Positions 41,161-49,389 of a DNA stretch of 64,000 bases are shown here, piece by piece. Origin of the DNA: Streptomyces sp. NBC_00377 (GTDB lineage Bacteria > Actinomycetota > Actinomycetes > Streptomycetales > Streptomycetaceae); contig NZ_CP107958.1 of assembly GCF_036075115.1 (NCBI RefSeq), positions 4,340,001 to 4,404,000 on the forward strand, read 5' to 3'. A model generated the notes under the pieces. The model made no database searches. It was not told the DNA's origin and was given only the letters and a program-made list of their open reading frames with translations. Within the stretch, counting starts at the first letter, position 1. Each line of letters starts with the position of its first letter. The translations under genes and the position numbers were made by a program.

Positions 41161-41822
41161 CCCGGTGTCACCAATCTCGCCTCGTAGGCGAACACCGCCG
41201 CCTGGGTGCGGTCCCGCAGGCCCAGCTTGACCAGGATCCGGCTCACGTGGGTCTTGATGGTCGACTCGGCCACCACCAGCCGGCCGGCTATCTCCAGGTT
41301 CGACAGGCCCTGCGCGATCAGGACGAGTACCTCCGTCTCCCGCTCGGTCAGGTCGCCGTAGGCCGCCTGCGCCGTCAGGGACAGCCGCGGGGTGTCGGAC
41401 AGCTTCGAGAACTCCGTGATCAGGCGCTTGGTGACGGACGGGGCCAGCAGGGCCTCGCCCGCCGCCACCACCCGGACCCCGTCGGCCAGCTGGCGTGCCG
41501 ACGCGTCCTTCAGCAGGAAGCCCGAGGCGCCCGCGCGCAGTGCCTGGTAGACGTACTCGTCCAGGTCGAACGTCGTCAGCACCAGGACCTTCGCCGCGCC
41601 GTCCGCCGCCACGATCTCCCGCGTCGCCTCGATGCCGTTCAGTTCGGGCATGCGGATGTCCATGAGCACCACGTCCGGCGTCAGTTCACGGACCCGGTCG
41701 ACCGCCTCCCGGCCGTTGACCGCCTCGCCCACGACCTCGATGTCCGGCATCGCGTTCAGCAGGACCGAGAATCCCTCGCGCACCATCATCTGGTCGTCGG
41801 CGATCAGCACTCGAATCGTCAT
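41157..41822 (-). CDS. NarL/LuxR-family response regulator, copy 1
   Basis: A 221-residue regulator: receiver MTIRVLIADDQMMVREGF with phospho-acceptor Asp55 (VVLMDIRMPELNG) and the conserved Lys in GFLLKDAS. The LuxR helix-turn-helix is LTERETEVLVLIAQGLSNLE and IKTHVSRILVKLGL. The TAA stop lies inside the MITE-like element, so the last residues (RLVTPG) differ from the paralogue (GLVRPAGY). It starts within the histidine kinase stop (ATGA). Confidence 0.95.
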   Translation of the reverse strand: MTIRVLIADDQMMVREGFSVLLNAMPDIEVVGEAVNGREAVDRVRELTPDVVLMDIRMPELNGIEATREIVAADGAAKVLVLTTFDLDEYVYQALRAGASGFLLKDASARQLADGVRVVAAGEALLAPSVTKRLITEFSKLSDTPRLSLTAQAAYGDLTERETEVLVLIAQGLSNLEIAGRLVVAESTIKTHVSRILVKLGLRDRTQAAVFAYEARLVTPG

Positions 41823-43189
41823 CTTCCACTCTCACTCGCGGCGCGGCCGGCGGGCACCGGCAGGAACACGGTCACCTCGTAGCCGCCCGCAGGCGTCGGC
41901 TCCGCCGTCATCTCGCCGTTCAGCATGCTCACCCTCTCCCGCATCCCCGTGATGCCGTGGCCGGCGCCGGGAGAGGGCTTGATCAGGGACGGGTTCGGCG
42001 GTGCGCCGTTGACTATCCGTAGCCCGAGGCCGCCCAGCACATAGCCGATCTCCACGTCGGCGCTCGCGCCGGGAGCGTGCCGCAGTGTGTTGCTCAGGGC
42101 CTCCTGGACTATCCGGTACGCCGACAGCTCCACGCCCTGCGGCAGCTCGCGCACCGCGCCGGTGACCGTCTTCTCCACGTCCAGGCCCGTGGCCCGCACG
42201 TTGGCGAGCAGCCCGTCCAGTTCGGCGAGCGTGGGCTGCGGGGCGTCGGGGACCTCGTAGTCCTCGGCGCGGACCACGCCCAGGACCCGGCGCAGCTCCG
42301 TGAGGGCCGCCACCGCGTTCTCCCGGATGGTGGCGAAGGCGTTCTCCAGCTCCGGCGGAGGGTTCTGCACCCGGTAGGGGGCGGCCTCCGCCTGGATGGC
42401 GACCACCGACATGTGGTGGGCGACGACGTCGTGCAGTTCGCGGGCGATCGTGGTGCGCTCCTCCAGCAGAGTGCGGCGGGAGCGCTCGTGCGCGGTCACC
42501 GTCTGCTGGGCCGTCACCTTCTCCTCGGCCTGCCGGCGGATGTGCCAGACGGTGACGGCGAGCAGGAGGATCGCGGAGAACACCAGCATGGGGGCGGTGT
42601 TCGTGTAGTAGTGGTCCCAGCTGAAGACGGTCTCGGCGATGAAGCCGTAGGCCGCTGTCAGCATCCACATCCACGCCGCCGTGCGCGGCCGGGTGCGTAT
42701 CGCCACGACCGTCAGGACGACCAGGTGGGCGGTGAAGCTGCCCGGCAGCCAGGGCCACTCGCCGTAGGTCGTGCCGACGACGGCGACGACCGTGGTCGCC
42801 GCGAGCGACAGCCAGAACGCGCCGACCGGCCGTACCAGCGTCAGCAGCACCGGGACCAGCGCGAGCAGGCCCGTCAGCAGACCCAGACCGCCGCCCTGGT
42901 CGTCCACCCAGGCGATCAGCATCGCCAGGCCGCCGGCCGCCCCGACCAGCGCGTGCCGGGACCAGGTCGCGTACTCCCGCCTTCGGCCCTTCAGGCCGCG
43001 CAGGAGGCGCCCGCTGGGCTCCCTGCGGGGCAGCGGGCGGTAGGCGAAGGCATCGTGGAAGAGGTCCTCCCGCAAGCCGCGCAGGGCGTCCACGGCCGCC
43101 CGGAACTCCGGGCTGCGCGGCCGGTAGGCCTCGTAGGAGTCGTCCGGGTCGTCCGGGCGCGTGGGGTGCGTCTGCGTCGTGTCGGTCAC
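41819..43189 (-). CDS. Sensor histidine kinase of the HisKA_3 type, copy 1
   Basis: A 456-residue kinase with GTG start 43189. An N-terminal cytoplasmic part (DSYEAYRPRSPEFRAAVDAL) precedes about six membrane helices. The dimerisation/phospho-acceptor motif is TIARELHDVVAHHMSVVAI and the ATPase has GAGHGITGMRERV. It is paired by an ATGA overlap with its regulator, and a paralogous pair is immediately upstream. NarL-type kinases with little extracytoplasmic sequence usually sense the membrane itself, as LiaS-type proteins do (inference). Confidence 0.93.
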   Translation of the reverse strand: MTDTTQTHPTRPDDPDDSYEAYRPRSPEFRAAVDALRGLREDLFHDAFAYRPLPRREPSGRLLRGLKGRRREYATWSRHALVGAAGGLAMLIAWVDDQGGGLGLLTGLLALVPVLLTLVRPVGAFWLSLAATTVVAVVGTTYGEWPWLPGSFTAHLVVLTVVAIRTRPRTAAWMWMLTAAYGFIAETVFSWDHYYTNTAPMLVFSAILLLAVTVWHIRRQAEEKVTAQQTVTAHERSRRTLLEERTTIARELHDVVAHHMSVVAIQAEAAPYRVQNPPPELENAFATIRENAVAALTELRRVLGVVRAEDYEVPDAPQPTLAELDGLLANVRATGLDVEKTVTGAVRELPQGVELSAYRIVQEALSNTLRHAPGASADVEIGYVLGGLGLRIVNGAPPNPSLIKPSPGAGHGITGMRERVSMLNGEMTAEPTPAGGYEVTVFLPVPAGRAASESGR

Positions 43190-43232
43190 GTTCAGAACGG
43201 TAGGCGGAGGAAGGGGCCCCGGTCGTCACCAG

Positions 43233-43272
43233 TGAGAGGGGTTCCGGTGGCTCCCTCTCAAGTACTACGGGT
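43233..43272. promoter_or_regulatory. Inverted repeat plus GTACTACGG motif ahead of the copy 1 kinase
   Basis: tgagaggg (43233-43240) and ccctctca (43253-43260) are exact inverted copies 12 bp apart. The motif agtactacgggt follows directly (43261-43272). They lie 44-83 bp upstream of the kinase start. The second motif recurs elsewhere in the window. Confidence 0.45.
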
Positions 43273-43312
43273 CGGCCGGGGCGCGACGGGGCCGCCGCCG
43301 GGGAGCCGCCGC

Positions 43313-43990
43313 TCAGTACCCCGCGGGTCTCACCAGCCCCGACTCGTAGGCGAACACCGCCGCCTGGGTGCGGTCCCGCAGGCCCAGTTTCACCAGGATG
43401 CGGCCCACGTGTGTCTTCACGGTCTGCTCGGCGACGAAGAGATGGTCGGCGATCTCCGCGTTGGACAACCCCTGCGCGATCAGGGTGAGCACCTCCGTCT
43501 CGCGCTCGGTGAGGTCCCCGACGCGCTCCTTCAGCGGGGCTCTGGGCCTGCCGTCGAGGCGGGAGAACTCGGCGATCAGCTTGCGGGTGATGACGGGGGC
43601 GAGCAGGGCGTCGCCGGCCGCCACCACGCGGACCGCCTCGGCGAGCTGGTCCGCGGACGCGTCCTTGAGCAGGAACCCCGACGCCCCGGCCCGCAGCGCG
43701 TCGTACACGTACTCGTCGAGATCGAAGGTGGTGAGCACCAGCACCTTGATATGGGGGTGTGTGAGGGTGATCCGGTGCGTGGCGTCGATGCCGCCGAGCT
43801 CGGGCATGCGGATGTCCATCAGGACGACGTCCGGATCGAGTTCGGCGACCTTCGCGACGGCGTCCAGACCGTGCACCGCCTGGCCGATCACCTCGATGCC
43901 GGGATGGGCGTTGAGCAGCACGGTGAAGCCCTGCCTGACCATCTGCTGGTCGTCGGCGATCAGTACGCGGATGGTGTCGGCGGTCGTCAT
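43313..43990 (-). CDS. NarL/LuxR-family response regulator, copy 2
   Basis: A 225-residue paralogue of the regulator at 41157. Asp59 lies in VVLMDIRMPELGG, and LTERETEVLTLIAQGLSNAE with VKTHVGRILVKLGLRDRTQ forms the DNA-binding domain. It is about 70% similar to copy 1 by eye. It overlaps its kinase (ATGA). Confidence 0.95.
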   Translation of the reverse strand: MTTADTIRVLIADDQQMVRQGFTVLLNAHPGIEVIGQAVHGLDAVAKVAELDPDVVLMDIRMPELGGIDATHRITLTHPHIKVLVLTTFDLDEYVYDALRAGASGFLLKDASADQLAEAVRVVAAGDALLAPVITRKLIAEFSRLDGRPRAPLKERVGDLTERETEVLTLIAQGLSNAEIADHLFVAEQTVKTHVGRILVKLGLRDRTQAAVFAYESGLVRPAGY

Positions 43991-45432
43991 CGGTTTCCCT
44001 CTGCTGTCGGGGGCCGGGGGCGCCGGCCGGGCATGTGGTCCGGATCGTCCGGGAAGACGAGTTCGAGGCCGTCGAGGGTGCCCGGATCGGCGCCGTGGTC
44101 CCGGTCGCCGGAGGTGTCCGAGCCGTCGCGGGGGATCGCCGCGCCGTCCCTCGGAAGGAACGCCGACACCGCGAAACCGCCGTGCAGGGTCGGGTACGCG
44201 CTGACATGGCCGCCCAGCATCACCGCCCGCTCACGCATCCCGAGCAACCCGTGCCCCGCACCGGGGGACGACGGCACGGGCCTGCGCGGGCGGGAGTTGG
44301 TGACCTCCAGGTGCAGACCCCGCTCGTGGTGGGCGACCTCCACCCGCACCTGGGAACCCGGAGCGTGCCGCAGGGCGTTGCTGAGGGCCTCCTGCACTAT
44401 CCGGTACGCCGACAGCTGCACGCCCGGCGGATACGCCGGCGCCTCGCCCTCGACCTCGGCCACCACGTCCAGTCCCGCGGCGCGGGTGTTCTCCAGGAGG
44501 GCGTCGAGCCGGTCCAGCGTGGGCTGCGGCGTGTCCGGGGCGGCTCCGGCGCCGGCCGCGCCGAGGCCGTAGGGGTCCTCGGGGTTCTCCGAGCGCAGCA
44601 CCCCGAGCACCCGGCGCAGTTCGGCGAGCGCCTCCACGGCGTTCTGCCGGATCCCGGCGAGGTTCTCCTTCAGCTCCTCGGACGGGTTCTCCACCAGGTA
44701 CGGGGCGACCTGGGCCTGGATGGAGATCACCGACATGTGATGGGCCACGACGTCGTGCAGTTCGCGCGCGATCCGGTTGCGCTCCTCGAGGACGGTGCGG
44801 CGGGCACGCTCCTCCGCGGTGAGCGTCTCCTGCTCGACGAGCCGGGTGCGGGCCTCCCGGCGGCCGCGCAGGGCGCTGCCGAGGAGCACCACGACCGCGA
44901 ACACGATCACCGCCGCCGGACCGGACGGCGCGTAGTGGGCAGCGCCGATGAGCCCTTCCACGACGTAGGTGATCAGCGCGGTCATGCCCAGAGCCGCGAC
45001 GGACGCGCGGGTGGGCAGGCGCAGCGACAACAGGAGCAGCACCATGGCGTGGGCGATCAGACCGGGCACGCCCCACGGCCAGGAGGCGTCGGGCTCGGCC
45101 TGGCCCGCCAGCAGTGGGGAACGGGCGCCGAGGGCCACGACCACCGTGACCGTCATCGAAAGCCACCACGCGGGGACCGGCCGCCACAGGGCCAGCACCA
45201 CGGCCGCGCCCTGCGCGGTGGCGCAGAACAGACCGTAGTTCGCGCCCTGCCGGTACTCGTCGGTGATCTGCGCCGCGCCCGCCAGGGCGACACCGACGCC
45301 GACCAGGATCACATGCCAGTGCGGCAGGCGGCGCAGCAGCACGAACGGCGGCAACGGCGCCAACCGGGTCGTCCACAGATCGTCCCGCAGCGCCCGCAGA
45401 CCCCTGGCCAGCCACTCCCCCATGCCGTTCAT
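43987..45432 (-). CDS. Sensor histidine kinase of the HisKA_3 type, copy 2
   Basis: A 481-residue kinase. The start is placed at ATG 45432 (MNGMGEWLARGL) because a TAGGGT box lies eight bases upstream, suggesting a leaderless transcript. About six helices are followed by RIARELHDVVAHHMSVISI and SPGAGHGLLGMRERA. A C-terminal acidic, Pro-rich tail (after residue 430) is absent from copy 1. It lies 11 bp downstream of the acyltransferase stop. Confidence 0.92.
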   Translation of the reverse strand: MNGMGEWLARGLRALRDDLWTTRLAPLPPFVLLRRLPHWHVILVGVGVALAGAAQITDEYRQGANYGLFCATAQGAAVVLALWRPVPAWWLSMTVTVVVALGARSPLLAGQAEPDASWPWGVPGLIAHAMVLLLLSLRLPTRASVAALGMTALITYVVEGLIGAAHYAPSGPAAVIVFAVVVLLGSALRGRREARTRLVEQETLTAEERARRTVLEERNRIARELHDVVAHHMSVISIQAQVAPYLVENPSEELKENLAGIRQNAVEALAELRRVLGVLRSENPEDPYGLGAAGAGAAPDTPQPTLDRLDALLENTRAAGLDVVAEVEGEAPAYPPGVQLSAYRIVQEALSNALRHAPGSQVRVEVAHHERGLHLEVTNSRPRRPVPSSPGAGHGLLGMRERAVMLGGHVSAYPTLHGGFAVSAFLPRDGAAIPRDGSDTSGDRDHGADPGTLDGLELVFPDDPDHMPGRRPRPPTAEGNR

Positions 45433-45439
45433 CCGCACC

Positions 45440-45445
45440 ACCCTA
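45440..45445 (-). promoter_or_regulatory. -10 box for the copy 2 kinase, leaderless start
   Basis: TAGGGT on the minus strand ends eight bases before ATG 45432, with no ribosome site between. The -35 region is weak. Confidence 0.4.
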
Positions 45446-46906
45446 GACACGCCGCGTCCCCCGCGACCCCGGTGTTTTCCGGAGGTGTCCGACGCGCACC
45501 ACGCGGGACCCGCCCCGCTCCCTCGGCGCACGCCGCCCTCCCCCGCTCTCGTAGCCGTGGAACGCCGCCCGGCAGACGCCCAGCACGAGGGCGAAGACCG
45601 GCAGCCACAGCAGCCGGGCCGCCGCCCAGCCCAGCCCGTCGGGGACGGTGTGCAGGCCGGGCAGACGGCCCGCGAACAGGCCCGTCGCGGTGGTCGCCAT
45701 CATGGCCGTCTGGTGCCAGAGGAACACCGTCATGGCCGACAGGTTGACCAGCGCCACCCCCGCCCAGACGAGGGGCCCGCGCATCACCCGGCGCAGCCGG
45801 TCCCGCAGCAGCAGTGCCGCTCCGCACTGGGCGAGCCCGAAGGTGACGGCGGCCAGCGTCGGCGGGTTGAGGTTGGAGACCGCCGCGCCCGGCACGCCCA
45901 CCATCGAAGCCGGGTAGCCGGCCCAGCCGACGAGCAGCGCGGTCGCCGCCACCCCGCCGACCAGGAGGAGCCGGCCCGCGCGGGGCCGCTCCAGCTCGCC
46001 CCTGGTCCAGGCCGCGCCCAGGGTGTACGGCACCAGCCAGCCCGCCATCACGTTCACCCAGCCCAGCCAGGACGGGCCGCCCAGGCCGAAGCGCACCAGG
46101 TCCACATGGAGGACGACGGCCAGCGGCCACAGCGGGTTGAGCCGCGCCAGCAGCGGGGTCGCGGTCGTCAGCACGGCGAAGACCAGCAGGAACCACAGGG
46201 GGGACAACGCCAGTTTGACCACGGTGTGCACGGTGACGAAGGACGCGCCGCCGAGCAGGAGACCGGCCGCGGCCACCGTCCACACCCCCAGCAGGGCGGC
46301 CACCGGGACGAACAGCCGTGTCAGCCTGGTGCTCAGCCAGGCGCCGTAGGTCCCGCCCCGTGCGCGGGCCGAGGCCAGGCTGCGGGTGGCCACATGACCG
46401 CCCACCATGAAGAACACCGCGAGGGTCTGGAACATCCAGGACACCGGCGCCAGCCAGGGCATGGGCCCCAGCGGGCTGGCGGCCCGCAGTGTGGCGCCGT
46501 CGGCGACGAGCGCCGTCACCAGCCAGTGGCCGAGGACGACACCGAGGATCGCCAGGGCGCGCAGGGCGTCCACGGCCCGGTCGCGCCGTGGGGGCGTGGC
46601 GGCGTCGATCCGGGTGGCGGCCCGCCGGATGCCGAACAGCATCCGCCGCAGCGCTCCGCGCTCCGCCGCCCCACGCGCGGGTGATTCGTGCACTGGTGAT
46701 CCGTGCACTGGTGCTTCGTGTGCGGGTGACCCGCACGCCCGTGACTCGTGCGCCGCTGACCCGTGCGCCCGTGTCCCATGTCCGCGAGCCCGTTCCTGTT
46801 CCCGCCCCTCGGGCGCCCCCGCCCGAGGCACTCCCGCGTCACGGACCTGCGGCTCACGCGCCTCCGTCTCACGCTCTCGTGTCTCACGCTCCCGTGTCTC
46901 ACGCAC
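45443..46906 (-). CDS. Acyltransferase-3-family membrane protein
   Basis: A 487-residue protein. The start is GTG 46906 with a strong ggaggt ribosome site five bases upstream; it overlaps the preceding hydrolase gene by eight bases. The first 120 residues are low-complexity (RETRERETRERET, then His/Ala/Gly/Ser-rich), encoded by short DNA repeats. The acyltransferase domain starts RRDRAVDALRALAILGVVLG HWL-like, with about ten helices (SWMFQTLAVFFMVGG, MTVFLWHQTAMM). Family members O-acylate sugars or antibiotics on the cell surface. The target is unknown. Confidence 0.85.
   Translation of the reverse strand: MRETRERETRERETEAREPQVRDAGVPRAGAPEGREQERARGHGTRAHGSAAHESRACGSPAHEAPVHGSPVHESPARGAAERGALRRMLFGIRRAATRIDAATPPRRDRAVDALRALAILGVVLGHWLVTALVADGATLRAASPLGPMPWLAPVSWMFQTLAVFFMVGGHVATRSLASARARGGTYGAWLSTRLTRLFVPVAALLGVWTVAAAGLLLGGASFVTVHTVVKLALSPLWFLLVFAVLTTATPLLARLNPLWPLAVVLHVDLVRFGLGGPSWLGWVNVMAGWLVPYTLGAAWTRGELERPRAGRLLLVGGVAATALLVGWAGYPASMVGVPGAAVSNLNPPTLAAVTFGLAQCGAALLLRDRLRRVMRGPLVWAGVALVNLSAMTVFLWHQTAMMATTATGLFAGRLPGLHTVPDGLGWAAARLLWLPVFALVLGVCRAAFHGYESGGGRRAPRERGGSRVVRVGHLRKTPGSRGTRRV
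46681..46905. repeat. Short direct repeats coding the acyltransferase N-terminus
   Basis: Two repeat zones are visible: variants of gtgattcgtgcactg about every 15 bp at 46681-46775, and copies of tctcacgctcccgtg at 46867-46905. They encode His/Ser/Ala-rich and RETRE-rich stretches. Confidence 0.6.
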
Positions 46907-47993
46907 CGGTGACCTCCGAGGTCCGGCCGAGGACGATCCGGGCGATGTTGGCCAGGGAGACCGAGCCCGGCTTGAAGTAGTCGCTGTGGCCGCCGGCGCC
47001 GGCCGCGAAGACATGGGCGCCGAACGACGGGGACAGGGGATCGGTGCCGAAGCCGACCGTCGTGCCGAACAGGTCGGCGCTGACGTGCGGGACGTCCGCC
47101 ACCCAGTCGTCGGCGCCCCGGGCCGCCCAGACCAGCGCGCGGGTGCGCAGGTCCGCCGCCGACTCCGCGCCCGTGCCCGGGCTGCCGAGGAGGACGAGAT
47201 CCGTCACCTCCAGGTGCGGGGCGGCGCGGCCGCACACGACGGAGCCGTACGAGTGGCAGAGCAGGGTGACACGGGACCCCGGCCCGGTGACGGCGCTCAG
47301 CTCGCGCAGGAACTCCCGCAGGTCCGGGGCCGCTTCGTCGGCGCGGTCCGGGGTGATCGCGGTGGTGCTGATCGTGCCGGGGGTGGTGTAGCCGAGCCAG
47401 GCCACCACCGCCGTACGCGGCGCCGTGGCCTCCCGGGTGAGCCGCCCGTGCAGTGCGGCCGCTCCCGCGCGGAAGCGTTCGTAGGTGTCCAGGGAGGTGT
47501 CGGAGCCCGGCACGAGAACGGCGACACGGTCGGCGTGGGCGAGGTCTCCGAACACCTCGACCGCCCGGCCGGCACCCCGGCCGTCGAAGGAGAGCAGTCT
47601 CCGCGACGGGGCGGCCAGCGCCCGGTCCGCGGCGGCGCGGTGGCGGTCCCCGTGGGCGGCGGCCATCCGGGACGCCAGCGCGGCGTTGGCCCGGTTGGCG
47701 GCGTACGCCTCCTCCAGCGTCGCCGCCGTCAGCGGGGCGAGGGTGGCGGGGGCCGGGGCCGGGATGGGTGGCCGGGCCGCCGCCGTGAGGGGGACGACCA
47801 CGGCGGCGGTGACGAGGACGGCCAGCACGGCGCGGACCCCGCGCCGCCCCCGGGACGTTCCCCTTTCACGGCGCTGTTCCCGCGCCGTTTCCCCTTCCCC
47901 GCGCCGCTCCTGGAGTGCCGCACCCGCGTCGCGCCGCCCCTGCCGCGTCTCCTCCGTACGACGCCGTCGCCCGCGAGTACGAACCTCCGTCAT
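46899..47993 (-). CDS. Exported alpha/beta hydrolase (DUF1023-like)
   Basis: A 364-residue protein with an Arg-rich N-terminus, a hydrophobic anchor or signal (VRAVLAVLVTAAVVVPLTAA, about 53-72) and an alpha/beta hydrolase domain. The strand and loop AVLVPGSDTSLDTYERF and the nucleophile elbow LLCHSYGSVVCG match the DUF1023 family. GSPGTGAESAADL and GHSDYFKPGS near the end supply likely Asp/His partners. It is probably a secreted or membrane-anchored esterase. Translation is coupled to the acyltransferase gene. Confidence 0.85.
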   Translation of the reverse strand: MTEVRTRGRRRRTEETRQGRRDAGAALQERRGEGETAREQRRERGTSRGRRGVRAVLAVLVTAAVVVPLTAAARPPIPAPAPATLAPLTAATLEEAYAANRANAALASRMAAAHGDRHRAAADRALAAPSRRLLSFDGRGAGRAVEVFGDLAHADRVAVLVPGSDTSLDTYERFRAGAAALHGRLTREATAPRTAVVAWLGYTTPGTISTTAITPDRADEAAPDLREFLRELSAVTGPGSRVTLLCHSYGSVVCGRAAPHLEVTDLVLLGSPGTGAESAADLRTRALVWAARGADDWVADVPHVSADLFGTTVGFGTDPLSPSFGAHVFAAGAGGHSDYFKPGSVSLANIARIVLGRTSEVTGA

Positions 47994-48106
47994 CCCGCCC
48001 CTCCCCCGCCAGTACGCCCGGCCATCGGGCCTTGCTGGCTTGGAAGTTACGGATCGGCGCGCGTCGTTCGCGTCCCGCTGAGGGAGTCATCTCCGACGTA
48101 GCTCTC

Positions 48107-48120
48107 AGGTACTACGGGTA
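48107..48120. promoter_or_regulatory. GTACTACGG motif, site B
   Basis: aggtactacgggta upstream of the hydrolase gene. The 18 bases from 48103 (ctctcaggtactacgggt) match site A at 43255-43272 except one base. Confidence 0.4.
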
Positions 48121-48223
48121 CGACAACCAAGGGTTGCTCCGGGGAGGCAACGGAAGAAGAAACAGGGGCGCCAGGGATCAGTCACTGTCCCGACCGTCAA
48201 GCCTGTCACCCCTCTCCGGGCTG

Positions 48224-49108
48224 TCACCACGCCAGTTGTGCGATCTCCTCCGCGACCACCGCGCACGCGTCCGCCGCCGGGTCGATCAAAGGGAAGTGGC
48301 CGACGTCCTCCAGGAGGGTCAGGCCCACCACCTCTCCCGCCTTCGCCGCCGCGTCCGCGTACGCCTCGGCGACCGCCTGCGGGACGACCAGGTCGGTGCG
48401 GCCCTGGACCAGGGTCGTCGCGACGCCGGTGGGCAACAGCAGGGCGGGGTCGGCGTACGGTCGTCGCTCCTCGAACTGCTCTCTGCCGCCCAGGAGTTGC
48501 TCGGCCGCTCCGCCGCACACATCCAGCTTCCCGGCGACCTCGAAGTCGGCGATCGGAGCCAGCGCCACGACGCCCCGCAGTGAGGCCGAGTCCCTGGTGC
48601 GCCAAGGCGTGCCGGCGGGCAGCACATGCCGGGCCGCCGCCCACAGGGCGAGGTGGCCGCCGGCCGAGTGACCGGCGAGCACCGTGCGGCGCGCGTCGGC
48701 CTGCGGTACGGCTTCCCGGGCCAGGGCGGGCAGCGCGTCGAGGGCCGCGGCGATGTCGTCGAAGGTCTCCGGCCACCGCCCGGCGACCGGGGACGCCCCT
48801 TCCGGGGCCGGGCTCCCGGCCCCCCGCCGGTACTCCACGTTGGCCACGGCGAACCCGCGCTGGGCCAGGAAGTCCGCGAAGGGTGTGATGTGCCTCCGGT
48901 CGTACGGCGCCCGCCAGGCCCCGCCGTGCAGCACGACGACGAGCGGGACGGATCCTCCCGGACCCACCTGCGCTCGCGGGACGTAGAAGTCGATCACCTG
49001 GTCGGGGTGATCTCCGTACGCCGTGATGACGTCGGGCTCGACGGGCGGATGCGCGAAGGCCGACGCCTCCTCGGCGGCGGCCCGGGCTGCGACAACGTCG
49101 TCGGGCAT
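48224..49108 (-). CDS. Alpha/beta hydrolase, probable kynurenine formamidase
   Basis: A 294-residue soluble hydrolase starting MPDDVVAARAAAEEASAF after a gagagg site. The oxyanion motif HGGAWR, the nucleophile in LAGHSAGGHLALWAAA and the late EDVGHFPLIDP (His) are those of the hormone-sensitive-lipase/formamidase group. It follows kynA and kynU on the same strand, so it probably hydrolyses N-formylkynurenine to kynurenine (context-based; a 281-bp gap separates it from kynU). Confidence 0.8.
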   Translation of the reverse strand: MPDDVVAARAAAEEASAFAHPPVEPDVITAYGDHPDQVIDFYVPRAQVGPGGSVPLVVVLHGGAWRAPYDRRHITPFADFLAQRGFAVANVEYRRGAGSPAPEGASPVAGRWPETFDDIAAALDALPALAREAVPQADARRTVLAGHSAGGHLALWAAARHVLPAGTPWRTRDSASLRGVVALAPIADFEVAGKLDVCGGAAEQLLGGREQFEERRPYADPALLLPTGVATTLVQGRTDLVVPQAVAEAYADAAAKAGEVVGLTLLEDVGHFPLIDPAADACAVVAEEIAQLAW

Positions 49109-49130
49109 GCTCCAACCTCTCAGCGGCGAT

Positions 49131-49165
49131 GGGGGTACCTCCCAGGCTTTCGGCACTGGGGGAGG
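49131..49165. repeat. Streptomyces extragenic palindrome
   Basis: gggggtacctcccag (49131-49145) and ctgggggagg (49156-49165) form a stem with a short loop. This type of 'ggtacctccc...gggggagg' palindrome is scattered between Streptomyces genes (from memory). Here it sits just ahead of the formamidase-like gene. Confidence 0.6.
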
Positions 49166-49389
49166 ATGTGGCGGACCAGGAGGAACTTCGGCCGTTGGCC
49201 GGGACGGTATCAGGACCGTGACGTGCGCGGACACGCGGATGTCACGCTCGGTGAGAGGCCACCGGTCCAGATGAACGGTTCTGCTGTTCCGCCGCCCCGG
49301 CAGGCCCGCCCGCCGGAGATCCCCCTGGGCGTACCCCTAGGTACGACCAGGAGACCCGCCCGGTTCACCGACCGGGTCGGTCCGCCGGA

